Shown in pieces: positions 51,271 through 59,347 of a stretch of 64,000 nucleotides of DNA. A program made the translations under genes and the position numbers. The notes below the pieces were generated by a model. That model did no database searches and was not told the DNA's origin. It worked only from the letters and a program-made list of their open reading frames with translations. This DNA is from Salibacterium qingdaonense (GTDB taxonomy: Bacteria > Bacillota > Bacilli > Bacillales > Marinococcaceae), in assembly GCF_900114715.1 (NCBI RefSeq), contig NZ_FOTY01000008.1, positions 1 to 64,000 on the forward strand, written 5' to 3'. Within the stretch, counting starts at the first letter, position 1. Every line of letters begins with the position of its first letter.

Positions 51271-52461
51271 TTAGAATCCGCTGAAGTGAAGGAGGTATCC
51301 GCCGGCGGTGCCGAGGAGGACGATCATCCAGGCCGGTACTTTCCAGACGTTCAAGAGTGCAAACAGGACGAGGCCGAGCGCGAAATCGGCGGTGTCAAAG
51401 ATGGAACGCTGCACGACGGGGTCGTAAAACGCAGCGAGCAGGATGCCGACCACGGCGGCATTGACGCCCATGAGAACAGCCTGAAATGATGCGCGCCGGC
51501 GCAGTTCATTTAAAAACGGCAGGGCGGCCGTTATAAGCAGAAACGACGGAAGAAAAATCGCGATTGTAGCGGTAACGGCGCCGCCGATGCCCTGCATCAT
51601 TGTGCCGAGGTAGCTTGAAAAGGTGAACAGTGGTCCCGGCACCGCCTGCGCCATGCCGTAGCCGGCGAGAAACTGGTCGGCCGACAGCAGTCCCTGCGGC
51701 ACGAGTTCGCGTTCGATCATCGGCAGGACGACGTGACCGCCGCCGAACACGAGCGCCCCGACGCGGAAGAAGATGTCAAAGAGGCGCACGAGCGGGTTGT
51801 CCGTGGCACCGGCAAGTACCGGCAGCATGACGAGAAGAGCCGCCAGAATGCCGAGTGATGTCACACCTGCTTTTTTGGACAGTCCGGTCTCAAACGTTTC
51901 CAGGTTGGAGTCGGCTTTGTTTTGAAACAGCGTCCAGCCTGCGATTCCGGCCGCGGCGATGACGAGAAGCTGGACCCAGGCGGATGGAAAGAGCAGCATC
52001 ACGACTGCGGCCGCCACCGCCATAGCGCGCCGCATCCCATCTGGGGCAAGCTTTGCGCCCATGCCGAGGAGCGCATGCAGCACGACAGCCGCTGCCACAA
52101 CTTTCAGGCTTTGGATGAAGACCGCGTCTTCAAGAGAAAACGTCTGGTACAAGAGCGCAAACACAACCAGCACGATCACCGACGGCAGCGTAAACCCAAG
52201 CCACGAGACAACTCCTCCAAAGAAGCCGCCCCGGAGCATGCCGATCGAGATGCCGACCTGGCTGCTCGCCGGCCCGGGCAGAAACTGACAGACCGCGATC
52301 AAATCGGCGTACGTTCTGTCGTTCAGCCAATTTTTGCGGTCGATGTATTCATCCTTGAAATACGCCAGATGCGCAACCGGCCCGCCAAACGACGTGAGGC
52401 CCAGTTTCAGCGATGTCCACAAAATCTCCAGCAGTGTCATGATACGATGTTTTTCTTTCAC
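51271..52461 (-). CDS. chrA: Chromate transporter ChrA
   Basis: 396 residues from GTG 52461, chosen because GGGAG lies nine bases before it; an ATG at 52470 would touch that site. Two CHR domains of about 190 residues each: TSLKLGLTSFGGPVAHLAYF / FLPGPASSQVGISIGMLRGG in the first and GALVFGGGHVVLPMIERELV / AQAVPGPLFTFSSYLGTMMQ in the second. It exports chromate. The PadR regulator gene ends 15 nt upstream, so one operon. Confidence 0.92.
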   Translation of the reverse strand: MKEKHRIMTLLEILWTSLKLGLTSFGGPVAHLAYFKDEYIDRKNWLNDRTYADLIAVCQFLPGPASSQVGISIGMLRGGFFGGVVSWLGFTLPSVIVLVVFALLYQTFSLEDAVFIQSLKVVAAAVVLHALLGMGAKLAPDGMRRAMAVAAAVVMLLFPSAWVQLLVIAAAGIAGWTLFQNKADSNLETFETGLSKKAGVTSLGILAALLVMLPVLAGATDNPLVRLFDIFFRVGALVFGGGHVVLPMIERELVPQGLLSADQFLAGYGMAQAVPGPLFTFSSYLGTMMQGIGGAVTATIAIFLPSFLLITAALPFLNELRRRASFQAVLMGVNAAVVGILLAAFYDPVVQRSIFDTADFALGLVLFALLNVWKVPAWMIVLLGTAGGYLLHFSGF

Positions 52462-52476
52462 GGTTTCCATCTCCCA

Positions 52477-52782
52477 TCACTTGATTTCTTTGAATAGTTC
52501 ATAGGCTTTCGCGCGGGCTTCCTTCATGACTTCGACCCCATGGTCCGTAGCACCGTAGTATTTGCGGATATGGCCTTCCACCTTGACCTCTTCTTTGTAA
52601 AGCAGGCCGTCCTTTTCCATCTGGTGCAGCATCGGATACAGCGTGCCCGCGCTGATATCATAGCCGTGTTCCTTTAGTTCCTCAAGCATCCACGAGCCAT
52701 ATATCCCTTCTTTATCGGCGTGATAAAGAATATGGATGTGAATGAAACCGAGAAACAGTTTCCGTAGAATTTTATTATCCAA
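52477..52782 (-). CDS. PadR-family transcriptional regulator
   Basis: 101 residues from a TTG at 52782, preferred because AAAGGGG lies nine bases before; ATGs further up would overlap the operator. Winged helix: GSWMLEELKEHGYDISAGTL, YPMLHQMEKDGLLYKEEVKV, and RKYYGATDHGVEVM. PadR next to chrA occurs in several Gram-positive bacteria and probably represses the operon until a signal appears. Confidence 0.85.
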   Translation of the reverse strand: MDNKILRKLFLGFIHIHILYHADKEGIYGSWMLEELKEHGYDISAGTLYPMLHQMEKDGLLYKEEVKVEGHIRKYYGATDHGVEVMKEARAKAYELFKEIK

Positions 52783-52798
52783 TCCGTCATCCCCTTTT

Positions 52799-52830
52799 GA
52801 TATCGACATTCGATATCGCATATCGATATC
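52799..52830. promoter_or_regulatory. PadR operator upstream of padR-chrA
   Basis: GATATCGACATTCGATATCG continues into CATATCGATATC: a nested palindrome with GATATCGA and TCGATATC arms and a further ATATCG in the middle. Located 17-48 bp before the proposed TTG, over the probable transcription start (minus-strand TTTACA at about 52850 may be the -35). It fits binding of a PadR dimer. Confidence 0.7.
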
Positions 52831-52992
52831 AGTGTATAACTTTCTTTCTTTATTGTAAAGATGTTATAATACGTTCATTTCTGCGGGACATAAGAAGCAG
52901 CTCCGGGATCCTTATATTGGCGTCCTGAGACTGAGTCTGTTATGGTTATAAGCAGAAAAAACAGGGAAACTTTGTGGAAGGGGTGAAGACGC

Positions 52993-53361
52993 GTGGCAGA
53001 CGAACAGAAAAATGAAAACCAGGAATTCGAAAACCTGGGAGAAGAAGAAGATCAGGATAAACTGCTGCAGGAAGACGAAGAGGAAGAGGAACAGGACGAA
53101 GAGCCGGAGGAATCCGACGAAGAGAAGGATGAGGACGAGGAGGAAGAAGAAAAATCGTCGGGACCGGATGTCGGCAAATCCCTGTTCACCATCGGACAGC
53201 AGGTCTCCTATAAAAACAAGGCTTGCACCGTCATCAACGAATACGAGCGCAGCCTTTGTATCGAATATAACTACTTTCCTTTTCAGGATGAAAACGAAGA
53301 AGACTTCCCGTACCGCCGGGAAATCATCCGTAAAGGCGAAGCGGAAGCACCAGTGGAATAA
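52993..53361 (+). CDS. Very acidic small protein with KOW/SH3-like end
   Basis: 122 residues from a GTG at 52993. Residues 1-60 are almost all Glu/Asp/Gln; residues 65-115 (LFTIGQQVSYKNKACTVINE, YERSLCIEYNYFPF) look like a small beta barrel such as DUF2187/KOW. GTTATA at 52945 and GGGAAA at 52964, 13 bp apart, may be a weak SigB promoter. Function unknown; acidic tails of this type are common in salt-tolerant Bacillaceae. Confidence 0.6.
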   Translation: MADEQKNENQEFENLGEEEDQDKLLQEDEEEEEQDEEPEESDEEKDEDEEEEEKSSGPDVGKSLFTIGQQVSYKNKACTVINEYERSLCIEYNYFPFQDENEEDFPYRREIIRKGEAEAPVE

Positions 53362-53380
53362 CTCTTTCGGGTTAAAACGA

Positions 53381-53428
53381 AACAGGCCGGGCGATTTTCA
53401 TTCATCGCCCGGCCTGTTTTCTTTTTTA
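53381..53428 (+). terminator. Rho-independent terminator
   Basis: AACAGGCCGGGCGAT pairs with ATCGCCCGGCCTGTT around an 8-base loop, followed by TTCTTTTTT. It ends the acidic protein gene. Confidence 0.92.
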
Positions 53429-53454
53429 TACAGGGAAAAACGCCGCGTGCAACG

Positions 53455-53600
53455 GTTCATGATGACGTTTGGCATGCCTGCGGGCGGCTTAAACGTAACC
53501 GTGACATCTTCATGGCTGCGTTTACCTCCCTTTTTCACCCGTGAACGTCACTCGGACGTGCGCCCAACGACGTTTACACAACAAATCGATATCTAAACGT
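53455..53600. repeat. AACGT-type multi-palindrome module (copy 2)
   Basis: CATGATGACGTTTGGCATG, CGGCTTAAACGTAA, GCGTTTACC, GTGAACGTCAC, ACGACGTTTACA and TAAACGTCGTTA form alternating inverted half-sites. It matches the module at 1385 in order (CATGATGACGTTT ... TAAACGTAA ... TTCATGG ... CGTTTA). It fills the gap between the acidic protein terminator and the PAP2 gene end. Confidence 0.65.
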
Positions 53601-53614
53601 CGTTATAATCCCCC

Positions 53615-54304
53615 TCAAGCTCTCCGCTTTTTTCTCCATAAGGAAAATTCCAGGACGAGCAGGCAGACCGTGAGCCAGCAGAGGCCGAGGGAGAATCCGC
53701 CGATGACGTCGGTAATGTAGTGCACATTCAAGTACACCCGGCTGAAGCCGATCAGCAGGGTAAGAAGCACGAGAGCAGTGTTCACCAGCCACTTCGCCGC
53801 GCGCGGCAGCGAACTCCGGAGCACGAGATAAACGATGAACCCGTAGAACACGACCGGACCGGTGGAGTGGCCGCTTGGAAAGCTGAAGCCTGTCCCGTCG
53901 TGCTGCTGCAGCACATCGGGGCGCTGCCGTTCAAAGGTGAGCTTCAGGGATTTGGTCAGTATGCTGATGCCGATCATCGCCACGGCAAAATAAAGAAGGC
54001 GCCACCATTTCCGCCGGTACGCGAAAAATATGAACGCCGCGAGCAGAATCGACCCCGTCGTCAGCCACGCTACCGATCCGATTTCCGTGATGACTGCCAT
54101 GGCCGTATCCAGCCAGCCGGTCTGAATCGATGCCACGGCATCCGCTGTCATCCGGTCCAGCGCAAACTTCTCCTGCTCGGCCACCTCATCAGCCAGTTCC
54201 ACAAAAATATAAAAGGAGCCGCCGATGGCAATCAGCGCTGCCACACTATACAAAAACGCCTGAACCACCGGCTTCAAAAGTTGATGGGACGTAAAGGACG
54301 GCAT
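53615..54304 (-). CDS. PAP2-family membrane phosphatase
   Basis: 229 residues, five or six membrane helices. The three acid phosphatase motifs are complete: KLTFERQRP, FSFPSGHSTG with the catalytic His, and SRVYLNVHYITDVIGG. Such enzymes remove phosphate from phosphatidylglycerophosphate or undecaprenyl pyrophosphate at the outer face of the membrane. Single gene. Confidence 0.92.
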   Translation of the reverse strand: MPSFTSHQLLKPVVQAFLYSVAALIAIGGSFYIFVELADEVAEQEKFALDRMTADAVASIQTGWLDTAMAVITEIGSVAWLTTGSILLAAFIFFAYRRKWWRLLYFAVAMIGISILTKSLKLTFERQRPDVLQQHDGTGFSFPSGHSTGPVVFYGFIVYLVLRSSLPRAAKWLVNTALVLLTLLIGFSRVYLNVHYITDVIGGFSLGLCWLTVCLLVLEFSLWRKKRRA

Positions 54305-54400
54305 GATTATGTTCCTTTCTCTCGGTGATAAACCCTTGGGTATACAGACCTTTATCCGCTTCCTGCAGGTGTTAAACGGAAAAAATAATGCCCGGTCCGT

Positions 54401-54976
54401 CTACCTTCCTCTCGAATTCCCATTTCCAGGGTCTACATCATCCGCCGGAAGCAGGTCAAAAATCTCGCCGGACTCCATGGCGCCGACCAGCTTCTGCAGC
54501 CAGTAACAGTATTTTTCGTATTCCTGAAGCTGCTCGAGATCTTTATCTGCTCTTTCCAGCAGATGCGTCTCCGTCTCCTCATCTTCGAGCACATCCCGCA
54601 GCTCATCCTGCGCCTCATGGATCGCATAAAGATTCAGCTCCGCTTCCCTTTTCCATTTATTCCCGAAAAAACGGGTGAAATAATTAAAGAAATCTTTCTC
54701 CGCTGTAAAATGGTCTTTACGCGACCCTTTCTGCCAGGTCTTACGGACAATCTGAATATCCTGCAGATTGCGCACCGCGGTACTCATACTCGGTTTGGTC
54801 ATTCCGAGTTCGTCTTTCATTTCATCCAGTGTCATCGAATCGTGTTTAAAGTACATCGTCGCATAAAGACGGCCGATGGAAGGGGTGATGCCGTACAGAT
54901 CCATCGTTTCGGCGATCGCGCTGATCACTTCATTTTCGGCGTCTTGTATTTTTGATTCCGCGGATTGTTGTCTCAT
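54401..54976 (-). CDS. GbsR/OpcR-type MarR-like regulator
   Basis: 191 residues. Winged helix TPSIGRLYATMYFKHDSMTL, DEMKDELGMTKPSMSTAVRN, then a long helical dimer region (HLLERADKDLEQLQEYEKYC). It matches B. subtilis GbsR/OpcR, which repress choline or glycine betaine genes. No opu or gbs gene lies here, and a DHA2 exporter gene follows upstream. GGGGGG precedes the start. Confidence 0.85.
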   Translation of the reverse strand: MRQQSAESKIQDAENEVISAIAETMDLYGITPSIGRLYATMYFKHDSMTLDEMKDELGMTKPSMSTAVRNLQDIQIVRKTWQKGSRKDHFTAEKDFFNYFTRFFGNKWKREAELNLYAIHEAQDELRDVLEDEETETHLLERADKDLEQLQEYEKYCYWLQKLVGAMESGEIFDLLPADDVDPGNGNSRGR

Positions 54977-55003
54977 CGAATCCCCCCATCCTTTATTGTA
55001 TCA

Positions 55004-56449
55004 TTACGATTGTTTGAGTGCTCTCCTCCGCTCGGTTTCTGCGTCCCACTCTTCATCGGTCGGCGGGGTCGTACGCTTGAGCTTGAGCGACAGCAAAAGC
55101 GCACCAGCGGTCAGAACAAAAAGGACACCAAACGCCACTTTTGCTCCGAAAATATCAGTGTGTTCAATCGCCGGCCAGCTTCCCGCCGACTGCTGCGCGG
55201 TCGTCATCGTCGTCACAAGAAGCGCCGTTCCGATGGAAGCCGCGAGCTGGCGGGTCGTGTTTGTCACCGCCGCCCCGTGTGGAATCAGTTTAGACGGGAT
55301 TTCATTCAAACCTTCCGTGTTGACCGGCATCATAACCATCGAAAAGCCGAGCATCCGCACCGCATACAGCACAGCAAGCAAAACCATCGGCGTTGTCGTC
55401 CCGATAAACATGAATCCGGCCGTCGACACCGCCATGAGAACAAATCCGGGAATGGCAAGCGCCTTCGCTCCGACTTTGTCAAAAATACGTCCTGTAATCG
55501 GCGACATGAGTCCCGCGATTAACGCTCCGGGAAACAGCACAAGCCCCGATTCAACCGCGGTAAAATCACGCATGTTCTGCATGTACAGCGGAATCAGTGT
55601 CTCCAGGCCGATCAGCCCGACAAAGCCGACCATACAGATAATCGTGGAATACGTAAATATACGCTGCCGGAACACCCGGAACTCGAGCATCGGATGCGGG
55701 ACGCGGAGCTGCCGGCGGATGAAAAAGTAAATCAGCACGAGGCCGGCAAACAGGGCAATCAGCGTCAACGGATTGGCCCAACCGTTATTCCCCGCACTCG
55801 TAAACCCGTACAGCACCCCGCCGAAACCAAGTGTAGACAGCGTGATGGAAATCGGGTCGACTTTTGGATTTTTCAGCTCTGTCACGTTCCGCATCACAAA
55901 ATAGGCCACGACAATCATAATCAGCGCAAGCGGCACAATGCCCCAGAATAGAAGACGCCAGTCATAGTTTGTTGTCACCCAGCCGGACAATGTCGGTCCT
56001 ATCGCCGGAGCGAATGAAATGACAAGGCCGATATAGCCCATCGCCGCCCCGCGTTTTTCCACCGGGAAAATAAGCAGAAAAATCGTCTGCATGAGCGGCA
56101 GCATAACGCCCGCCCCGGCCGACTGAATCACCCGGCCCGTAATCAGAAACGGAAAATTGGTGGCCAGGCCCCCGACCACGGTTCCTGCGGCAAATACACT
56201 CATCGCCGTCAGAAACAGCTGGCGGGTCGTGAATTTTTCCATCAGAAATGCTGAAACCGGTATCATAATCCCATTAATCAACATGAACACCGTCGTCAGC
56301 CACTGGGCGGTGTTTTCACTTATGTTCATTTCCTGCATGATCGGCGGAATTGCCGTGATCATGAGCGTCTGGTTCAATATAGCCACGAAAGACCCTGCGA
56401 TTAACAGCGCAGCAATGACCACGCGGTTGTAGCTTACTTCCTCACTCAT
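55004..56449 (-). CDS. DHA2-family MFS drug exporter
   Basis: 481 residues and fourteen membrane helices. Motif A-like GRIFDKVGAKALAIPG and motif C-like GYIGLVISFAPAIGPTLSGW are present. A proton-driven exporter of the EmrB/QacA kind. It lies 27 nt upstream of the GbsR-like gene in the same direction, so that regulator may control it. GAGGAG precedes the start. Confidence 0.9.
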   Translation of the reverse strand: MSEEVSYNRVVIAALLIAGSFVAILNQTLMITAIPPIMQEMNISENTAQWLTTVFMLINGIMIPVSAFLMEKFTTRQLFLTAMSVFAAGTVVGGLATNFPFLITGRVIQSAGAGVMLPLMQTIFLLIFPVEKRGAAMGYIGLVISFAPAIGPTLSGWVTTNYDWRLLFWGIVPLALIMIVVAYFVMRNVTELKNPKVDPISITLSTLGFGGVLYGFTSAGNNGWANPLTLIALFAGLVLIYFFIRRQLRVPHPMLEFRVFRQRIFTYSTIICMVGFVGLIGLETLIPLYMQNMRDFTAVESGLVLFPGALIAGLMSPITGRIFDKVGAKALAIPGFVLMAVSTAGFMFIGTTTPMVLLAVLYAVRMLGFSMVMMPVNTEGLNEIPSKLIPHGAAVTNTTRQLAASIGTALLVTTMTTAQQSAGSWPAIEHTDIFGAKVAFGVLFVLTAGALLLSLKLKRTTPPTDEEWDAETERRRALKQS

Positions 56450-56624
56450 TCTACCAGTAACTCCTCTTAATCGTTCTTTTTACGTGAATAGTTCATTATA
56501 CGCTTGTTGGATAAGAGTAGCAAATAAAGGTGCTTCTTTTCCACCAACTCAATTTTATGTCATATCTCCCACCCCCTCTTTCCCTTTTATTCCTTATATA
56601 TAACGTGAAAGGAGGTGAGAGCCG

Positions 56625-56837
56625 ATGGCTGAAATGATCAACTCCCGTCTCACACTTGAATTCAACGCCGGAATGGATGAATCCGGAGAGACGGTGTTCA
56701 AGCAGAAAAATTTCAACAACGTCAACCTGGAAGCGGCGGATCCTTCGCTTTTGACCGTCGCGACTGCCCTCGGACAGCTGCAGGAATTCCCTGTCACCGC
56801 TGTCACACGCACGAACGAGTACGACATCACCGAATAA
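56625..56837 (+). CDS. DUF1659 protein
   Basis: 70 residues: MINSRLTLEFNAGMDESGET, VFKQKNFNNVNLEAADPSLL, a small beta protein. GGAGGTGAGAG upstream. First of a three-gene set (DUF1659, DUF2922, YvrJ) conserved in Bacillus; function unknown. Confidence 0.88.
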   Translation: MAEMINSRLTLEFNAGMDESGETVFKQKNFNNVNLEAADPSLLTVATALGQLQEFPVTAVTRTNEYDITE

Positions 56838-56872
56838 TTTTTCATAAAAAATAAGGAAAGGAGGCTTCGCGC

Positions 56873-57091
56873 ATGACGAAGCGTATTGAACTGCGTTTTT
56901 CCAATGAAGATGGCCGGAATGTCACGGTTGCTGTGGATTCTCCGGTGGATCCGGTAGATCCGCAGGCGGTGGAAGCGGCGATGGATGCGGTCCTGAACGA
57001 AGATGTTTTCTACTCTTCCGGTGGAAGCATCACCGCCAAACGGGACGCCCGTATCGTGGAACGTACCGTCGACACGGTGTTTGAAGCATAA
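56873..57091 (+). CDS. DUF2922 protein
   Basis: 72 residues: KRIELRFSNEDGRNVTVAVD, SPVDPVDPQAVEAAMDAVLN, and a C-terminal RDARIVERTVDTVFEA. Typical DUF2922. AAAGGAGG upstream. It lies 35 nt after the DUF1659 gene and is followed by a terminator. Confidence 0.88.
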   Translation: MTKRIELRFSNEDGRNVTVAVDSPVDPVDPQAVEAAMDAVLNEDVFYSSGGSITAKRDARIVERTVDTVFEA

Positions 57092-57098
57092 GCTAAAG

Positions 57099-57130
57099 AA
57101 GACCGGCTGATGGGGCCGGTCTTTCTTTTT
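57099..57130 (+). terminator. Rho-independent terminator
   Basis: AAGACCGGC pairs with GCCGGTCTT around a short loop and is followed by TCTTTTT, between DUF2922 and yvrJ-like genes; it may reduce readthrough into the latter. Confidence 0.8.
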
Positions 57131-57147
57131 GGAAAGGAGGTGCCGGT

Positions 57148-57336
57148 ATGGATGTGTGGCTCAATGCTGTCGGGGAATACGGTATCAGCACGGTGATCGC
57201 GTTCTACCTCCTGCACCGGATGGAGAAGAAACTCGACACCCTGATCTATGTCGTCCAGGCCCGGGAGCAGACAGACACGGCAGCCGTCCGCCCCGTTACT
57301 CTTGAATCCCATGAAAAAACAACGCCGCTTCAATGA
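57148..57336 (+). CDS. YvrJ-family protein
   Basis: 62 residues: one N-terminal membrane helix (NAVGEYGISTVIAFYLLHRM) then KKLDTLIYVV. Holin-like small YvrJ protein, commonly the third gene after DUF1659 and DUF2922. AAAGGAGG upstream of the ATG. Confidence 0.85.
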   Translation: MDVWLNAVGEYGISTVIAFYLLHRMEKKLDTLIYVVQAREQTDTAAVRPVTLESHEKTTPLQ

Positions 57337-57339
57337 TAA

Positions 57340-57384
57340 GCGCTCCCGGCCGGTTGGTCCACCGTCCGGGAGTGCTTTGTTTTG
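57340..57384 (+). terminator. Rho-independent terminator
   Basis: GCGCTCCCGG pairs with CCGGGAGTGC around a 16-base loop, followed by TTTGTTTTG, just after the YvrJ gene. Confidence 0.8.
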
Positions 57385-57390
57385 TTCTAC

Positions 57391-57690
57391 GGGTCACAAA
57401 GAGGCGGGCTGCTGCACATTGTGACGTTTAGACCGAGGCAAACATCCACAATCGTGAGCTTGGGGCAAAAAGTAACGCTTAGGCTCCATCTAAGCGTCAC
57501 AATGCCAAGAGATTTTTTCCAAAGTGCACTTTAGAAGAAACCCTTTTACGAACATTTTCCGCCGCAAAGTGTCCACTATGTTGGTTTACCGGACACGCTG
57601 CCAGGCAAAATGTCCGGTATTTTTACATTACAGACATTTTTACGCCCGAATTCCGTAAAAATGTCTCTAATCCTGATTTTACGGACATTT
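57391..57690 (+). repeat. Multi-palindrome module A5
   Basis: Order: TCACAAAG ... CATTGTGA, GTAACGCTTAG (57472) / CTAAGCGTCAC (57490), AAAGTGCACTTTAGAA, then TTACGAACATTTT, AAAGTGTCCACTA, TTTACCGGACA, CAAAATGTCCGGTA, TTACAGACATTTTT, AAAAATGTCTCTAA, TTTACGGACATTT. Same layout as A1 but a more diverged subfamily with an extra AACGCTTAG palindrome. It lies between the 3' ends of the YvrJ gene and the 57760 gene. Confidence 0.82.
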
Positions 57691-57759
57691 CACCTCTTCC
57701 CGCAATGTTTCTCATTCCGACGGATTAAGAATTCTACTCGGTAAGTTCAATGGAGGAAA

Positions 57760-58125
57760 CTACTCACGAACGCTTCCCTTTTTTGTTATTATATCAGCCG
57801 TGATTACAGCTAATGAGAAGAATACAGAGGCTATTATCCCAGCTCTGGCATAATAGAGTGAATTTGATACAAGTACCCTCCAGCTTTCGAGATCAAAAAA
57901 TAAATGCGCTATTAATAAGCTGAAAATGATACATAGTACGGTATAGCAACAATACTGCCCCCACCTATTCTTCACCACTTTTTCTATGAGCACATTCACA
58001 GGCAGCCCTACAAGAATAAATATTGGTATAAAATAATACAAATTGAATAGTAAATATCCTCTTAAATACAAGCTGAATAAAAATGCCGCTATAATAAGAG
58101 TTATGATTTTGAGAAAAATGTTCAC
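57760..58125 (-). CDS. Small membrane protein, unknown function
   Basis: 121 residues, four membrane segments (IITLIIAAFLFSLYLRGYLL, YYFIPIFILVGLPVNVLIEK) and a basic end. It has AGGTGTGAG upstream, a rather weak site. Not recognised. AT-rich, so perhaps acquired. Confidence 0.6.
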   Translation of the reverse strand: MNIFLKIITLIIAAFLFSLYLRGYLLFNLYYFIPIFILVGLPVNVLIEKVVKNRWGQYCCYTVLCIIFSLLIAHLFFDLESWRVLVSNSLYYARAGIIASVFFSLAVITADIITKKGSVRE

Positions 58126-58298
58126 TTTATCTCACACCTTACCGATGGAAGAATACATATTTTTGCACCTCATTCATATTTCAACGCTTATTTAAGTCAG
58201 ATATTATACGCAGAAATCCCCTTTTTCCGGTATTTTCTTATTCTCATTATACTCCATTTTAGAATGGACAAAAAAGCTGAACTGGATGTAAAAGCTTT

Positions 58299-58391
58299 TC
58301 AGTTCGTTATGAATGCAATTTGTCCTAATATAGCGAAAAGAATAAAGATACCTGCAATAATGCAAATTGCAATGAGAATTTTTCTAACCAT
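58299..58391 (-). CDS. 30-residue membrane peptide
   Basis: MVRKILIAICIIAGIFILFA followed by ILGQIAFITN: a basic start and one membrane helix. AAAGGTGG lies nine to ten bases before the ATG, a convincing binding site. Too short for normal gene calling. Function unknown; related short peptides are common in Bacillaceae. Confidence 0.5.
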   Translation of the reverse strand: MVRKILIAICIIAGIFILFAILGQIAFITN

Positions 58392-58419
58392 ACAATATAA
58401 CCACCTTTATTTCATCTCC

Positions 58420-58525
58420 ATTTATCTATTCCGAAACCACTTCACATACGCTTGTTCCAGCGGGGAAGGACAGGAACCACTGCTGGGACACAAGCAGTGG
58501 CTGCGGTCGAAAGGACCTTTCTATT
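58420..58525. other. Candidate structured element with two GC-rich hairpins
   Basis: In the 58392-58663 gap. CCACTGCT (58477-58484) pairs with AGCAGTGG (58493-58500), and next to it GGTC-GAAAG-GACC (58505-58517) forms a small stem-loop. The plus-strand stretch from 58430 is GC-richer than its AT-rich flanks. It may be an RNA element or a fragment of a repeated sequence; no known RNA family was recognised. Confidence 0.35.
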
Positions 58526-58663
58526 GCCTTCTCTTTCGTACAACGTTGATCCATAACACTTCACTCATCCATGCGAATGCATTAATACTATTCTACACGC
58601 CTGTTCTTTTCTTTCCGTTCATACCTACCGTGTAAGCAGCCTGACCCCTGCCACCCATTTGTT

Positions 58664-59347
58664 TTATTCTTCGGTTGTAATCTTCTGCACGAATCCTTCG
58701 CCCTGCACGTCCAGTTCTTGGGGTACTTTCAGAAGCAGTACACTGTAGCCGAGGTTCATACGGTCCCCGTGTCCCAATCCATCAGACTCATCGAACGGCA
58801 CCATAGGAAACGCTTTTTTAAAACCGGCGTAGGTTCGTTCATTATCTTCTCCTGAATTCGTACGGACAGATAGAATGTCTTTCTGCTGTTCGAGGACCGG
58901 CGCGTATCCGGCCTTCGCCTGCTCGCCGTTTACCGTAGACGGTGACTGGTAATAAGCGGCTGTCGGATGATCGTAGGTTCCTTTTACATAATAAATAGGC
59001 AGATCGCTTATTGCCGCATTGACAATCAGTTCCTCCTCGACCGATTCCAGCTCCCACTCTCTCTGCAGGTAATCGTCATCGATGGCGTCCAGATTGCCGG
59101 TCTTGAACTGGTTCCGCAATGTCTCTGCCTCACTCTGCACATAGGACGGGGTCAGGGTTTCTTCGGGTGACGCCGCCCCGGTTAAAAAGATACTGTAATG
59201 CGCGGTACTGATAAGGAGTACGAGTACGTAAGCGCCGAACACCCAGAACACTTTCCGCCCGGTTACCCATTCTTCCGACAGAATCCGCCTGCTCGTGAAA
59301 AAGGTCATCAGGATAAATATCAACAAAACGATGATTGCCAGTGTCAT
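58664..59347 (-). CDS. Membrane protein of the YtrA-type operon
   Basis: 227 residues: two N-terminal membrane helices and an outer domain with no known motif (DDYLQREWELESVEEELIVN, YVKGTYDHPTAAYYQSPSTV). Its start overlaps the stop of the permease gene by 4 nt (ATGA). Last gene of the GntR-ABC operon. Function unknown; probably an accessory to the transporter. Confidence 0.7.
   Translation of the reverse strand: MTLAIIVLLIFILMTFFTSRRILSEEWVTGRKVFWVFGAYVLVLLISTAHYSIFLTGAASPEETLTPSYVQSEAETLRNQFKTGNLDAIDDDYLQREWELESVEEELIVNAAISDLPIYYVKGTYDHPTAAYYQSPSTVNGEQAKAGYAPVLEQQKDILSVRTNSGEDNERTYAGFKKAFPMVPFDESDGLGHGDRMNLGYSVLLLKVPQELDVQGEGFVQKITTEE

Noticed and set aside
54303-54506. Plus-strand frame between PAP2 and GbsR-like genes
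   Set aside because: It overlaps the end of the GbsR-like gene, and no family or binding site supports it.
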